From the NCBI GenBank assembly GCA_946480565.1, contig CAMLKR010000109.1, forward strand, positions 1 to 7,776: DNA of 7,776 nucleotides, read 5' to 3'. The notes under the pieces are model-generated. The model worked only from the letters and a program-made list of their open reading frames with translations, did not search any database and had not been told where the DNA came from. Positions 1-6,297 of the stretch are shown one piece after another. The stretch's first letter is position 1, and each line of letters begins with the position of its first letter. The position numbers and the translations under genes were made by a program. This DNA comes from an uncultured Arenimonas sp. (GTDB lineage: Bacteria; Pseudomonadota; Gammaproteobacteria; Xanthomonadales; Xanthomonadaceae).

Positions 1-613
<613 letters not shown>

Positions 614-641
614 GGAAAGTCCTTCGTATACCAGGACCGCG

Positions 642-647
642 ATTTTA
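642..647 (-). promoter_or_regulatory. Possible -10 element for the M20 peptidase gene
   Basis: On the minus strand this reads TAAAAT, five of six matches to TATAAT, 29 bases before the peptidase ATG. It is the only A/T-rich run in the otherwise very GC-rich 207-base divergent region (614-820). No convincing -35 box sits 16-18 bases upstream; a TTCACC lies 22 bases upstream, which is too far. The region should also hold the promoter for the ComEA-like gene on the other strand, but I cannot point to a good candidate for it. The region also holds the 10-base palindrome GCCCGCGGGC at 701-710. Confidence 0.25.
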
Positions 648-820
648 CCCCCTTCGGCCGCCCGTCCGCGGTGAACGGGTAGGAAAGCCCCGACATCCCG
701 GCCCGCGGGCTTCCGAGCCGCGCGCCGGGGAAACGGCGATGGGCACCGGCGGACGGCTTTCCGAGACTGGCCACACCGCCGCGGCATGGGCCCGGCGGCC
801 ACCCTTCACGAGGAAGCGCC

Positions 821-1168
821 ATGAAGAAGTCGATCCCGCTGCTGTCCCTGCTGTTCTCGGCCCTGCTTGCCGGTGGCGCCTTCGCCGCCGAGGAGAAGGT
901 CAACATCAACACCGCCGACGCCGCCACGCTCGACCGCGTGCTCAACGGCGTCGGCCCCAGCAAGGCCGAAGCCATCGTCGCCCACCGCAAGCAGCACGGC
1001 GCCTTCCGCAGCGCCGACGAGCTGTCCGAGGTCAAGGGCATCGGCCTGGCCACCATCGAGCAGAACCGCGACCGCATCACGGTCGGCGGCGGCGCCCCGG
1101 CCGCCCGTCCGGCGGCGGCCGGGGCCGCGGCCAAACCCAAGCCCAAGGCCACGCCCGTGTCGAACTGA
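821..1168 (+). CDS. ComEA-like secreted helix-hairpin-helix DNA-binding protein
   Basis: This 115-residue protein starts with a clear Sec signal peptide (MKKS, hydrophobic stretch 5-19, cleavage likely after AFA at residue 22), so the mature protein should be periplasmic. Residues 27-88 form the ComEA-type tandem helix-hairpin-helix unit. It opens with the hallmark VNINTADAATL, followed by hairpins NGVGPSKAEAIVAHR (42-56) and VKGIGLATIEQNR (71-83). Such domains bind DNA backbone without sequence specificity; in competent bacteria ComEA pulls incoming DNA across the envelope. The tail (89-115) is a low-complexity Ala/Pro/Lys stretch that could add charge for DNA binding. A GAGGAA ribosome site at 810-815 fixes the start. 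Many proteobacteria carry several such small proteins, and without other com genes nearby a role in transformation is inferred. The gene stands alone, with a hairpin just after it. Confidence 0.92.
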   Translation: MKKSIPLLSLLFSALLAGGAFAAEEKVNINTADAATLDRVLNGVGPSKAEAIVAHRKQHGAFRSADELSEVKGIGLATIEQNRDRITVGGGAPAARPAAAGAAAKPKPKATPVSN

Positions 1169-1175
1169 GCACCCC

Positions 1176-1195
1176 GGCCCGGCCCTGGCCGGGCC
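1176..1195 (+). terminator. GC-rich hairpin after the ComEA-like gene
   Basis: A perfect 8-base inverted repeat, GGCCCGGC and GCCGGGCC, encloses the loop CCTG eight bases after the comEA-like stop codon. The following bases (CCTTCC) are not a proper T-tract, so this is at best a weak or imperfect intrinsic terminator. It could instead be a structured spacer or a REP-like element, since a transposase relative of the REP-associated family starts 27 bases later. It lacks the GTAG foot typical of REP palindromes. Confidence 0.3.
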
Positions 1196-1222
1196 CCTTC
1201 CTGCACGCCCTGCGAGGTCCCG

Positions 1223-1735
1223 ATGTCCGCCATCCTGCCCACTCCCGTCCAGCGGCCCGCCCGGCGCAACCGCGACCAGCGCCAGGCGCAGCGGTCGGTG
1301 GCCGGGCAGACCTACCTGGTCACGGTCGCCACCCTTTACCGGCGGCCGGTGTTCCTGGACGACGATGCGGCGCGCGCCGTCTGCCGGGTGCATACCGCCA
1401 CGTGGCCGTGGCGCGATGCCCGGCTGCTGGCCTGGGTGCTGATGCCGGCGCACTGGCAGGGCCTGCTCACCCTGGGCGAACGCGACACGCTTTCGACCCT
1501 CGTCGGCCGCTTCAAGGCGCTGACGTCTCGCGCCGTCGAGGACCGGCACCGGGTCAACGGCTGGCTGTGGGGGCGCGGCTTCGGCGACCGCGTGCTGGCC
1601 GCCGACGAGGATCCGGTGACGGTGGCGCGGCATGTGGTCGGGCACCCGCTGCGGGCCGGGCTGGTCCAGCGGCTGGGCGATTACGCCTACTGGAATGCCG
1701 CCTGGCTGCGGCCGGGCGACGAGGGGCCGGGCTGA
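1223..1735 (+). CDS. REP-associated tyrosine transposase (RAYT / IS200-like Y1) relative with degenerate catalytic residues
   Basis: The 170-residue protein follows the RAYT fold from end to end. It has a first beta strand and edge (QTYLVTVATLYRRPVF, 29-44), the HUH-region strand (RLLAWVLMPAHWQGLL, 67-82), the FKALTSRAV helix (97-105), the LWGRGFGDRVL segment (115-125) and the C-terminal VARHVVGHPLRAGLV helix (134-148) with GDYAYWNAAWL. Active relatives nick and join single-stranded DNA at REP palindromes using two metal-binding His residues and a Tyr. Here the usual MPDHWH reads MPAHWQ (His77 kept, second His replaced by Gln79). GFHD reads GFGD, and the Tyr of ARYIVxNP is His137. These comparisons are from memory of the family. 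A GAGG ribosome site at 1214-1217 supports the start. It is probably inactive or domesticated for another role. Family call strong, activity doubtful. Confidence 0.85.
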   Translation: MSAILPTPVQRPARRNRDQRQAQRSVAGQTYLVTVATLYRRPVFLDDDAARAVCRVHTATWPWRDARLLAWVLMPAHWQGLLTLGERDTLSTLVGRFKALTSRAVEDRHRVNGWLWGRGFGDRVLAADEDPVTVARHVVGHPLRAGLVQRLGDYAYWNAAWLRPGDEGPG

Positions 1736-1758
1736 TCCGTCGCCGCCGGGCCCTGCGC

Positions 1759-1764
1759 TAGACT
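1759..1764 (+). promoter_or_regulatory. Candidate -10 box placing a leaderless start at the SET gene
   Basis: TAGACT lies seven bases before the ATG at 1772, so transcription initiated from it would begin at or within a base or two of the start codon. No Shine-Dalgarno sequence is visible in front of that ATG, which fits a leaderless message. The -35 region is poor: CTGATC at 1732-1737 resembles TTGACA but is 21 bases away. The box lies in the 36-base gap after the transposase-like gene, so SET and HutD need not depend on upstream transcription. Confidence 0.35.
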
Positions 1765-1771
1765 GCGCGGC

Positions 1772-2236
1772 ATGATCCTGCCGCGTTACCACATCGCCGC
1801 GTCTCGTATCCCCGGTGCCGGCCAGGGCCTGTTCCTCGACGAGCCCGTCGCGCGCGGCCGCATCCTGGTCGCGCCGGACGCGATCCCCGCCACCTACACC
1901 TGGGACCAGGTGCGCGCGCAGCCCGATCCGGAGGCGGCGATGGCGGCGACGGTGCGCTGGTTCGAGGACCGCTACACGATCACGCCCGAGTGGCCGGACG
2001 AGTGTTACGTCAACCACAGCTTCGAACCGAACGGCCTCTGGCACCTGGGTTTCATCTTCGCCGCGCGGGATCTCGCGCCCGGCGAGGAGCTCACGGTGGA
2101 CTACCGCCACCTGCTGCCCGAGGGCGAGCAGGAGGTCTTCCGCGACGCCGAAACCGGCGGCGCGATCATCGGTTTTTCCTGGGCCGAATCGCTGGCCCTG
2201 AGCGCGCGCCGGCTGGCCTCGCTGCAGGCGGCCTGA
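1772..2236 (+). CDS. SET-domain protein (putative protein-lysine methyltransferase)
   Basis: The 154-residue protein is almost entirely one SET domain. The N-terminal strand motif IPGAGQGLFL (13-22) is the usual xGxGxGLFA-type S-adenosylmethionine loop. YVNHSFEPNG (79-88) is the NHSxxPN cofactor-binding motif with Asn81-His82. GEELTVDYRHL (104-114) carries the family GEELTxDY with Tyr111 in the expected active-site place. There is no cysteine-rich pre-SET or post-SET region, so no zinc cluster closes the channel; residues 115-154 form an unrelated tail. Known SET proteins transfer methyl groups to lysines, but bacterial single-domain members mostly have no known target. No ribosome site precedes the ATG, and a -10-like box at seven bases suggests a leaderless message. 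The stop overlaps the next ATG, so a shared role with the HutD-family protein is plausible. Confidence 0.88.
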   Translation: MILPRYHIAASRIPGAGQGLFLDEPVARGRILVAPDAIPATYTWDQVRAQPDPEAAMAATVRWFEDRYTITPEWPDECYVNHSFEPNGLWHLGFIFAARDLAPGEELTVDYRHLLPEGEQEVFRDAETGGAIIGFSWAESLALSARRLASLQAA

Positions 2237-2829
2237 TGCGCCTGGTGCACTTGCCCGCGAACGAATACCGCCGCGAGCGCTGGCGCAACCAGCGCGGCTG
2301 GACGCGCGAGGTCTACCGCCATCCCGAGGGTGCCGCCGACTGGTCGTGGCGCGTGTCGATCGCCGAGATCGACCAGGACGCGCCATTCTCCGCCTTCCCC
2401 GGCTGCGACCGCGAGCTGGTCCTGCTGGCGGGCGAGGGCATGGACCTGGTGTTCGACGACGGCGAACGCGTGCCGCTGCGGCCGCCGCACGACCGCCTGC
2501 GCTTCGCCGGCGAACGTTCCCTGCATGCCGAACTGCATTCGGGGCCGACCCACGATTTCAACCTGATGTGGAAACGCGACGCGGTCGCCGCGACCCTGCT
2601 GCACCGGCCGCTGGTCGGCCCGATGGTGTTCTTCGCCGAGCCGCGGGTCACCTGGCTGGTCCATCTGATGCAGGGCCAGGCGCAGTTCAAGGATCTCAAG
2701 CGCCCGCTGTGGCTGGCGCAGGGCGACAGCGTGCTGCTGCTGCCCGATCCCGAAGGCCCGTCGCGCCTGATCCTGGACGGCGGCGGCGAGGCCCTGCTGG
2801 TGAAGATCGAACCGCGGGCCGGGGCCTAG
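2236..2829 (+). CDS. HutD/Ves-family protein (bicupin-like)
   Basis: This 197-residue protein has the length and motif order of the HutD/Ves family: WRNQRGWTREV (16-26), WSWRVSIAEIDQDAPFSAFPGCDRE split across 36-60, LLAGEGMDL (63-71), the LxxGPTHDFNLM segment (100-111) and a C-terminal cupin-like half (VHLMQGQAQ, 142-150; LAQGDSVLLL, 160-169). HutD proteins are cytoplasmic double cupins. In Pseudomonas fluorescens HutD limits histidine catabolism, apparently by binding urocanate-type ligands; E. coli Ves is linked to cold growth. No hut genes are in this window, so a role in histidine use is not supported here. The first motif is usually WKNGGGxTRE, and the glycine run is replaced by Gln-Arg. 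Translation probably depends on the SET gene, since the ATG shares a base with the SET stop (TGATG). The stop sits in a CTAG shared with the opposing Rieske gene. Confidence 0.88.
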   Translation: MRLVHLPANEYRRERWRNQRGWTREVYRHPEGAADWSWRVSIAEIDQDAPFSAFPGCDRELVLLAGEGMDLVFDDGERVPLRPPHDRLRFAGERSLHAELHSGPTHDFNLMWKRDAVAATLLHRPLVGPMVFFAEPRVTWLVHLMQGQAQFKDLKRPLWLAQGDSVLLLPDPEGPSRLILDGGGEALLVKIEPRAGA

Positions 2830-3140
2830 CGGTCGTCGCGGGTCCAGACGGCGCCATCCTCCACCTTCACCGGGAACTTCGGCACCGGTGAATACGCCGG
2901 CGCGCACAGCGCCTCGCCGCTGCGCAGGTCGAAGCGGGCGCCGTGCAGGGTGCATTCCACCTGGTCGCCGTCGATGGCGCCGGCGCTGAGCTCGTAGTCC
3001 TCGTGAGTGCACTTGTCCTCGAGCGCGTAGAAGTCGCCGTCCAGGTTCACCACCAGGATCGCGGTGTCGCCGTCCCAGGCCACGCGCGATTCGCCGGGCA
3101 GCAGCTCCGACGTCGCGCAGACGCGGACCCAGCCGCTCAC
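2826..3140 (-). CDS. Rieske [2Fe-2S] ferredoxin-like protein
   Basis: The 104-residue protein is a single small Rieske domain. The two cluster boxes are CTHEDYELSAG (Cys44, His46) and CTLHGARFDLRSG (Cys63, His66) with 16 residues between them, the spacing of dioxygenase-type ferredoxins. It ends with the usual PVKVEDGAVW strand. It has no signal peptide or membrane segment, so it should be a cytoplasmic electron carrier, commonly annotated as a ferredoxin subunit of a non-haem iron oxygenase. No oxygenase or reductase gene is nearby, so its partner is unknown. The start is GTG at 3140, in a GTGA overlap with the upstream acetyltransferase stop, and GGAG lies about eight bases before it. Similar small Rieske genes accompany SUF operons in other bacteria, which may explain the location, though a terminator lies between them here. 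Confidence 0.93.
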   Translation of the reverse strand: MSGWVRVCATSELLPGESRVAWDGDTAILVVNLDGDFYALEDKCTHEDYELSAGAIDGDQVECTLHGARFDLRSGEALCAPAYSPVPKFPVKVEDGAVWTRDDR

Positions 3141-3661
3141 AGCGGTTTCTCCAGCACCTCGAAGCGCAGGTCGCCGCGCCGGGGCAGGCCGAACCGCTCG
3201 TCACCGTAGGGGAAGGGCTTGAACTTCCCGGTGCGCCGGTAGCCCCGGCGTTCGTAGAAGGCGATCAGCTCGTCGCGGATGTCGATCACGGTCATGCGCA
3301 TCACGGCCTGGCTGAAGTCCTCGCGCGCGATGCGTTCGGCTTCGGCCAGCACCTGCTTGCCGATGCCGCCGCCCTGCAGGCCGGGCACCACCGAGAACAT
3401 GCCGAAATAACCGGCCCCGTCCTCGACCGCCACGTGGGCGCAGGCCAGCAGCGCGCCCCCGCGTTCGGCCAGCAGGACGACGCTGCGCGGCCGCGCGATC
3501 TGCGCCAGCACGTCGTCGGCGCCGGTGCGCCGGCCGTCGAGGAAATCGGCCTCGGTGGTCCAGCCGGCACGGCTCGGTTCCCCGCGATAGGCGGATTCGA
3601 CCAGGGCGACGACGGCGTCGACGTCGGCGGGCGTGGCGGCGCGGAAGGACAGGGCGGTCAT
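3137..3661 (-). CDS. GNAT-family N-acetyltransferase
   Basis: The 174-residue protein is a complete single-domain GNAT enzyme, which transfers acetyl from acetyl-CoA to an amine. It opens with the FRAATPADVDAVVALVESAY helix (6-25). The pyrophosphate-binding motif A is GMFSVVPGLQGGGIGKQVL (87-105), with the Q/RxxGxG loop at Gln96-Gly101. Motif B is ELIAFYERRGYRRTG (131-145), with Tyr136 in the place of the usual general acid. The substrate is unknown; RGEPSRAGWTTEADFLDGRRT-like N-terminal segments (26-46) recur in one uncharacterised GNAT group, from memory. The ATG at 3661 has no good Shine-Dalgarno sequence. A 13-codon frame ending in ATGA overlaps it and might feed ribosomes in. The stop overlaps the Rieske start by four bases, so the two are co-translated, but I see no functional link. 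Confidence 0.92.
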   Translation of the reverse strand: MTALSFRAATPADVDAVVALVESAYRGEPSRAGWTTEADFLDGRRTGADDVLAQIARPRSVVLLAERGGALLACAHVAVEDGAGYFGMFSVVPGLQGGGIGKQVLAEAERIAREDFSQAVMRMTVIDIRDELIAFYERRGYRRTGKFKPFPYGDERFGLPRRGDLRFEVLEKPL

Positions 3662-3721
3662 CGGTCGGCGGCGGTGGGCAGCGGCGGGGCGCCCATCATC
3701 GCCGAAAACTCCCGGCCGGTC

Positions 3722-4972
3722 TCAGCGCGCCACCGCCCGCCGCACCAGTTCGTAGGCGGCTTCCTGCACCTCGGCGCGCGCGGTGCCGGTGCCGGAATTG
3801 CTCATCACCGCGACCGCGATGCCGTGCTCGGGAACCAGCATGAAAAAGGCCGCGGCGCCGGGCTGGGTCCCGCCGTGGTGCAGCACGCGGGTGGGGCGGG
3901 ATTCGCCCAGCAGGCGGGTCGAGGTGTCGATGCGCCAGCCGACGCCGTAGTTCTCCGGATTCATGCGGCCGTCGGCCAGGGCCAGCGGCGTCCACAGCGC
4001 CTGCTTGCCGCGCGCGGACACCAGGTCATCGCCGAGCAGGGCCAGGCCCAGCCGGGCCAGGTCGCTGGGCGTGGCCACCAGGCCGCCGCCGGCGATCTTG
4101 TAGCTGGAGTCGATCGGGTAGGCCTGCGTGTAGCGGCCGTCTTCAGCCTGGTAGAAGGCCACGCGGCCCGGCATGTCGCCGGCGCGGTCCACGGCGGTCG
4201 CGGTCATTCCAGCCGGCGCGAACACTTCGCGCTGCAGCAGCGTCTCGAAGGGCAGGCCGCTGGCCGCCTCCATCTGCCGCGACAGCAGCGAATAGCCGAA
4301 GGTGGAATAGAGGAAGCCGGTGCCGGGCGCGAAACGCGGCGCATCGTCGATGAACAGCTCCAGGCCTTCGGCGACGCTGGCGTAGGCCTTGCGCGAGTAG
4401 TTCTCGTGCCAGCCCGGCCACCAGGCCGGCAGGCGCGAATAGTGCCGGATGCCGCCGCGGTGCGAGGCCAGTTCGCGCGCGGTGATGGCCTGCAGCGCGG
4501 CGGGCAGCTCCGGCAGGTGCATCGAGATCGGCGCGTCCAGGTCGATGCGCCCCGTCTCCGCCAGCCGCACCAGGGCGATCGCCGTGATGGGCTTGGCCAC
4601 GCTGCCCGTGCGGTAGCGCGAATCCACCGTCGCTGCCCGGCCCGTTTCAATCCCGGCCAGTCCGGTCGCGCCGGCCCAGCGCAGTTCGCCGTCGAAGACG
4701 ATGGCCGCGGAAAGCGAGGGCAGGCCCGCACGCTCGCGGCTTTCGACCAGGCTCCGGGAGAAATCGGCGGCGAGGGCAGGCGACAGCCCGGACCCGCTGC
4801 GCTGCTCGACCTGTGCCGGCATCGCCGGCAGCGCCTGCGTGGGCGCCTGCCAGCGGGCGATGAAGACGAGGCTCGGTCCGGCCAGCAGGGCGCCGACCAG
4901 GAGCAGGCGCAGCGTGTGGCGCAGCAGCCGCCGCGGAAGGCTGGGGCGGGTGGCGGAGTTGGAATCACTCAT
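3722..4972 (-). CDS. Membrane-anchored serine beta-lactamase-like hydrolase (LACTB/class C-related)
   Basis: From the ATG at 4972 the protein has 416 residues. A basic segment (PRRLLRHTLR) precedes one hydrophobic helix at about 20-39 with no obvious cleavage site, so it is probably an inner-membrane anchor with the enzyme in the periplasm. The serine-hydrolase fold shows the nucleophile motif SVAK (Ser124, Lys127) inside RYRTGSVAKPITA, YSTFGY (Tyr222) as the YxN equivalent, and HHGGT (His365-Gly367) in place of the KTG triad. YST and HxG are typical of LACTB-like peptidases and esterases rather than true antibiotic-degrading AmpC, so resistance should not be inferred. An in-frame ATG at 5029 would add 19 residues that look like intergenic translation ahead of the anchor; I prefer 4972, though neither start has a strong ribosome site. 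It follows the sufS terminator by about 70 bases and likely has its own promoter. Confidence 0.88.
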   Translation of the reverse strand: MSDSNSATRPSLPRRLLRHTLRLLLVGALLAGPSLVFIARWQAPTQALPAMPAQVEQRSGSGLSPALAADFSRSLVESRERAGLPSLSAAIVFDGELRWAGATGLAGIETGRAATVDSRYRTGSVAKPITAIALVRLAETGRIDLDAPISMHLPELPAALQAITARELASHRGGIRHYSRLPAWWPGWHENYSRKAYASVAEGLELFIDDAPRFAPGTGFLYSTFGYSLLSRQMEAASGLPFETLLQREVFAPAGMTATAVDRAGDMPGRVAFYQAEDGRYTQAYPIDSSYKIAGGGLVATPSDLARLGLALLGDDLVSARGKQALWTPLALADGRMNPENYGVGWRIDTSTRLLGESRPTRVLHHGGTQPGAAAFFMLVPEHGIAVAVMSNSGTGTARAEVQEAAYELVRRAVAR

Positions 4973-5043
4973 CGACGGTGCCCGGAAGGAATCGTGGAAG
5001 GCACTATCCCCCGCACGCCCCGCCGACATACCTGCCGGAAGTC

Positions 5044-5073
5044 AGAAAATCCGCGGCCGGACGTCAGCCGCGG
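5044..5073 (-). terminator. Intrinsic terminator of the SUF operon
   Basis: On the minus strand, directly after the sufS TGA, a perfect 7-base stem CCGCGGC / GCCGCGG (5073-5067 and 5057-5051) encloses a 9-base loop and is followed at once by ATTTTCT. All-GC stem plus T-run is the classic Rho-independent form, and T-runs are rare in this sequence. It should stop most transcription coming from sufC-sufD-sufS before the LACTB-like gene. The plus-strand reading has no T-run, so it works in one direction. Confidence 0.75.
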
Positions 5074-6297
5074 TCAGGCCAGCAGCCGGCGTACCTTGCC
5101 GATGGCCGCGGCCAGCTGCTCGATCTCGACGTGGGTGTTGTAGAAGGCCAGCGAGGCGCGGCAGGTCGCCGGCACGCCGAAGTGGGCCATCAGCGGATGC
5201 GCGCAGTGGTGGCCGGAGCGCACGGCGATGCCCTCCAGGTCGAGCAGGGTCGCCAGGTCGTGGGCATGCGCGCCCTCGACCAGGAAGCTGATCACCGCCG
5301 CCTTGCCGGGCGCGGTGCCGAAGATGCGCAGGCCCTCGATGGCCGACAGTTCGCGGGTGGCGATCTCCAGCAGCGCCTGCTCGCGCGCCTCGATCTGGTC
5401 CATGCCGATGCCGCGCAGGTAGTCGACCGCGGCGCCCAGGCCGACCACGCCGGCGATGTTGGGCGTGCCGGCCTCGAACTTGTGCGGCGGGTCGTTGAAC
5501 ACCGTCTTCTCGAAGCGCACTTCCTTGATCATCTCGCCGCCGCCGATGAAGGGCGGCATCTCGCGCAGGTGCTGGCGCCGCGCCCACAGGCCGCCGGTGC
5601 CGGTCGGGCCCAGCATCTTGTGGCCGGTGAAGGCGTAGAAGTCGCAGCCCAGCGACGGGATGTCCACGGCGCGGTGCGGCAACGCCTGCGAGCCGTCCAC
5701 CAAGGTCACCACGCCGCGCTTGCGCGCCTCGCGGCAGATCTGCGCGACAGGATTCACCGTGCCGAGCACGTTCGACACATGGGTGAAGGCGAGCAGCTTC
5801 ACTTCGCCGGTGAGCTTGGCGCGCAGGTCGTCCAGGTCGAGTTCGCCGCTGGGCGTGATCTCGACCACCTTGATCTTCGCGCCCGTGCGCTCGGCCACCA
5901 GCTGCCAGGGCACGATGTTGGCGTGGTGCTCCATGCGCGTCAGCAGGATCACGTCGCCGGCCTTGAGCCGCGGCAACGCCCAGCTGTAGGCCACCAGGTT
6001 GATGCCGAAGGTGGTGCCCGAGGTCAGCACCAGCTCGTCGCCCGGCACGTTGAGGAAGGCCGCCAGCTTGGCGCGCGCGCCTTCGTAGGCTTCGGTGGCC
6101 TCGCTGCCCAGCGCGTGCACCGCGCGCGAGACGTTGGCGTTGTGCTCGCGGTAGAAGGCGTCCACCGCGCGGATCACCGCCTGCGGCTTCTGCGAAGTGT
6201 TGGCCGAATCCAGGTAGACCAGGGGCTTGTCGTGCACCTGCCGGGTCAGCACCGGGAAATCGGCGCGGATGCGCAGCCAGTCGGGGCGGGGGCTCAT
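5074..6297 (-). CDS. sufS: Cysteine desulfurase SufS
   Basis: SufS is a pyridoxal-phosphate enzyme that converts L-cysteine to alanine and holds the sulfur as a persulfide for iron-sulfur cluster building. The 407-residue length and layout match the group II NifS/SufS family. Visible residues are [11 protein letters not shown] near the N-terminus (28-38), [10 protein letters not shown] (122-131; His124 stacks on the cofactor), VDGSQ (Asp201 binds the pyridine nitrogen), [11 protein letters not shown] (Lys227 forms the Schiff base) and [11 protein letters not shown] (Cys365, the persulfide carrier, equal to E. coli Cys364). Group II enzymes need a sulfur acceptor such as SufE or SufU; neither gene is in this window. 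The ATG overlaps the sufD stop as ATGA, with AAGGA eight to nine bases upstream, so the two are translationally coupled. A terminator directly follows the stop, making sufS the last gene of its operon. Confidence 0.97.
   Translation of the reverse strand: MSPRPDWLRIRADFPVLTRQVHDKPLVYLDSANTSQKPQAVIRAVDAFYREHNANVSRAVHALGSEATEAYEGARAKLAAFLNVPGDELVLTSGTTFGINLVAYSWALPRLKAGDVILLTRMEHHANIVPWQLVAERTGAKIKVVEITPSGELDLDDLRAKLTGEVKLLAFTHVSNVLGTVNPVAQICREARKRGVVTLVDGSQALPHRAVDIPSLGCDFYAFTGHKMLGPTGTGGLWARRQHLREMPPFIGGGEMIKEVRFEKTVFNDPPHKFEAGTPNIAGVVGLGAAVDYLRGIGMDQIEAREQALLEIATRELSAIEGLRIFGTAPGKAAVISFLVEGAHAHDLATLLDLEGIAVRSGHHCAHPLMAHFGVPATCRASLAFYNTHVEIEQLAAAIGKVRRLLA

Noticed and set aside
1176..1195. 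Hairpin before the RAYT-like gene as a REP element recognised by that protein.
   Set aside because: Only one copy is visible, it lacks a GTAG foot, and no partner palindrome occurs nearby; kept only as a weak terminator-like hairpin.
806..2386. A 526-codon open frame on the minus strand opposite the ComEA-like, transposase-like and SET genes.
   Set aside because: It is rich in Arg/Gly/Ala/Pro with no domain motifs and lies antisense to genes with clear family motifs. Long antisense frames are expected at this GC content.
3708..3724. Palindrome CCGGCCGG followed by a GAGTTTTC run after the hydrolase stop, considered as a terminator.
   Set aside because: The palindrome has no room for a loop, so a stable hairpin cannot form, and the T-run is short.
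3722..4972. Reading the serine hydrolase as an antibiotic-resistance beta-lactamase.
   Set aside because: YST and HxG motifs and the membrane anchor fit LACTB-type peptidases or esterases better than AmpC enzymes; fold membership does not show resistance.
4973..5029. Upstream ATG at 5029 that would extend the LACTB-like protein by 19 residues.
   Set aside because: The added residues look like translated spacer, they precede an already good basic-plus-hydrophobic anchor, and no ribosome site supports that start.
3434..5143. A 569-codon plus-strand frame opposite the acetyltransferase and LACTB-like genes.
   Set aside because: It crosses several real genes antisense, has low-complexity composition and no recognisable domain; it is a GC-driven shadow.
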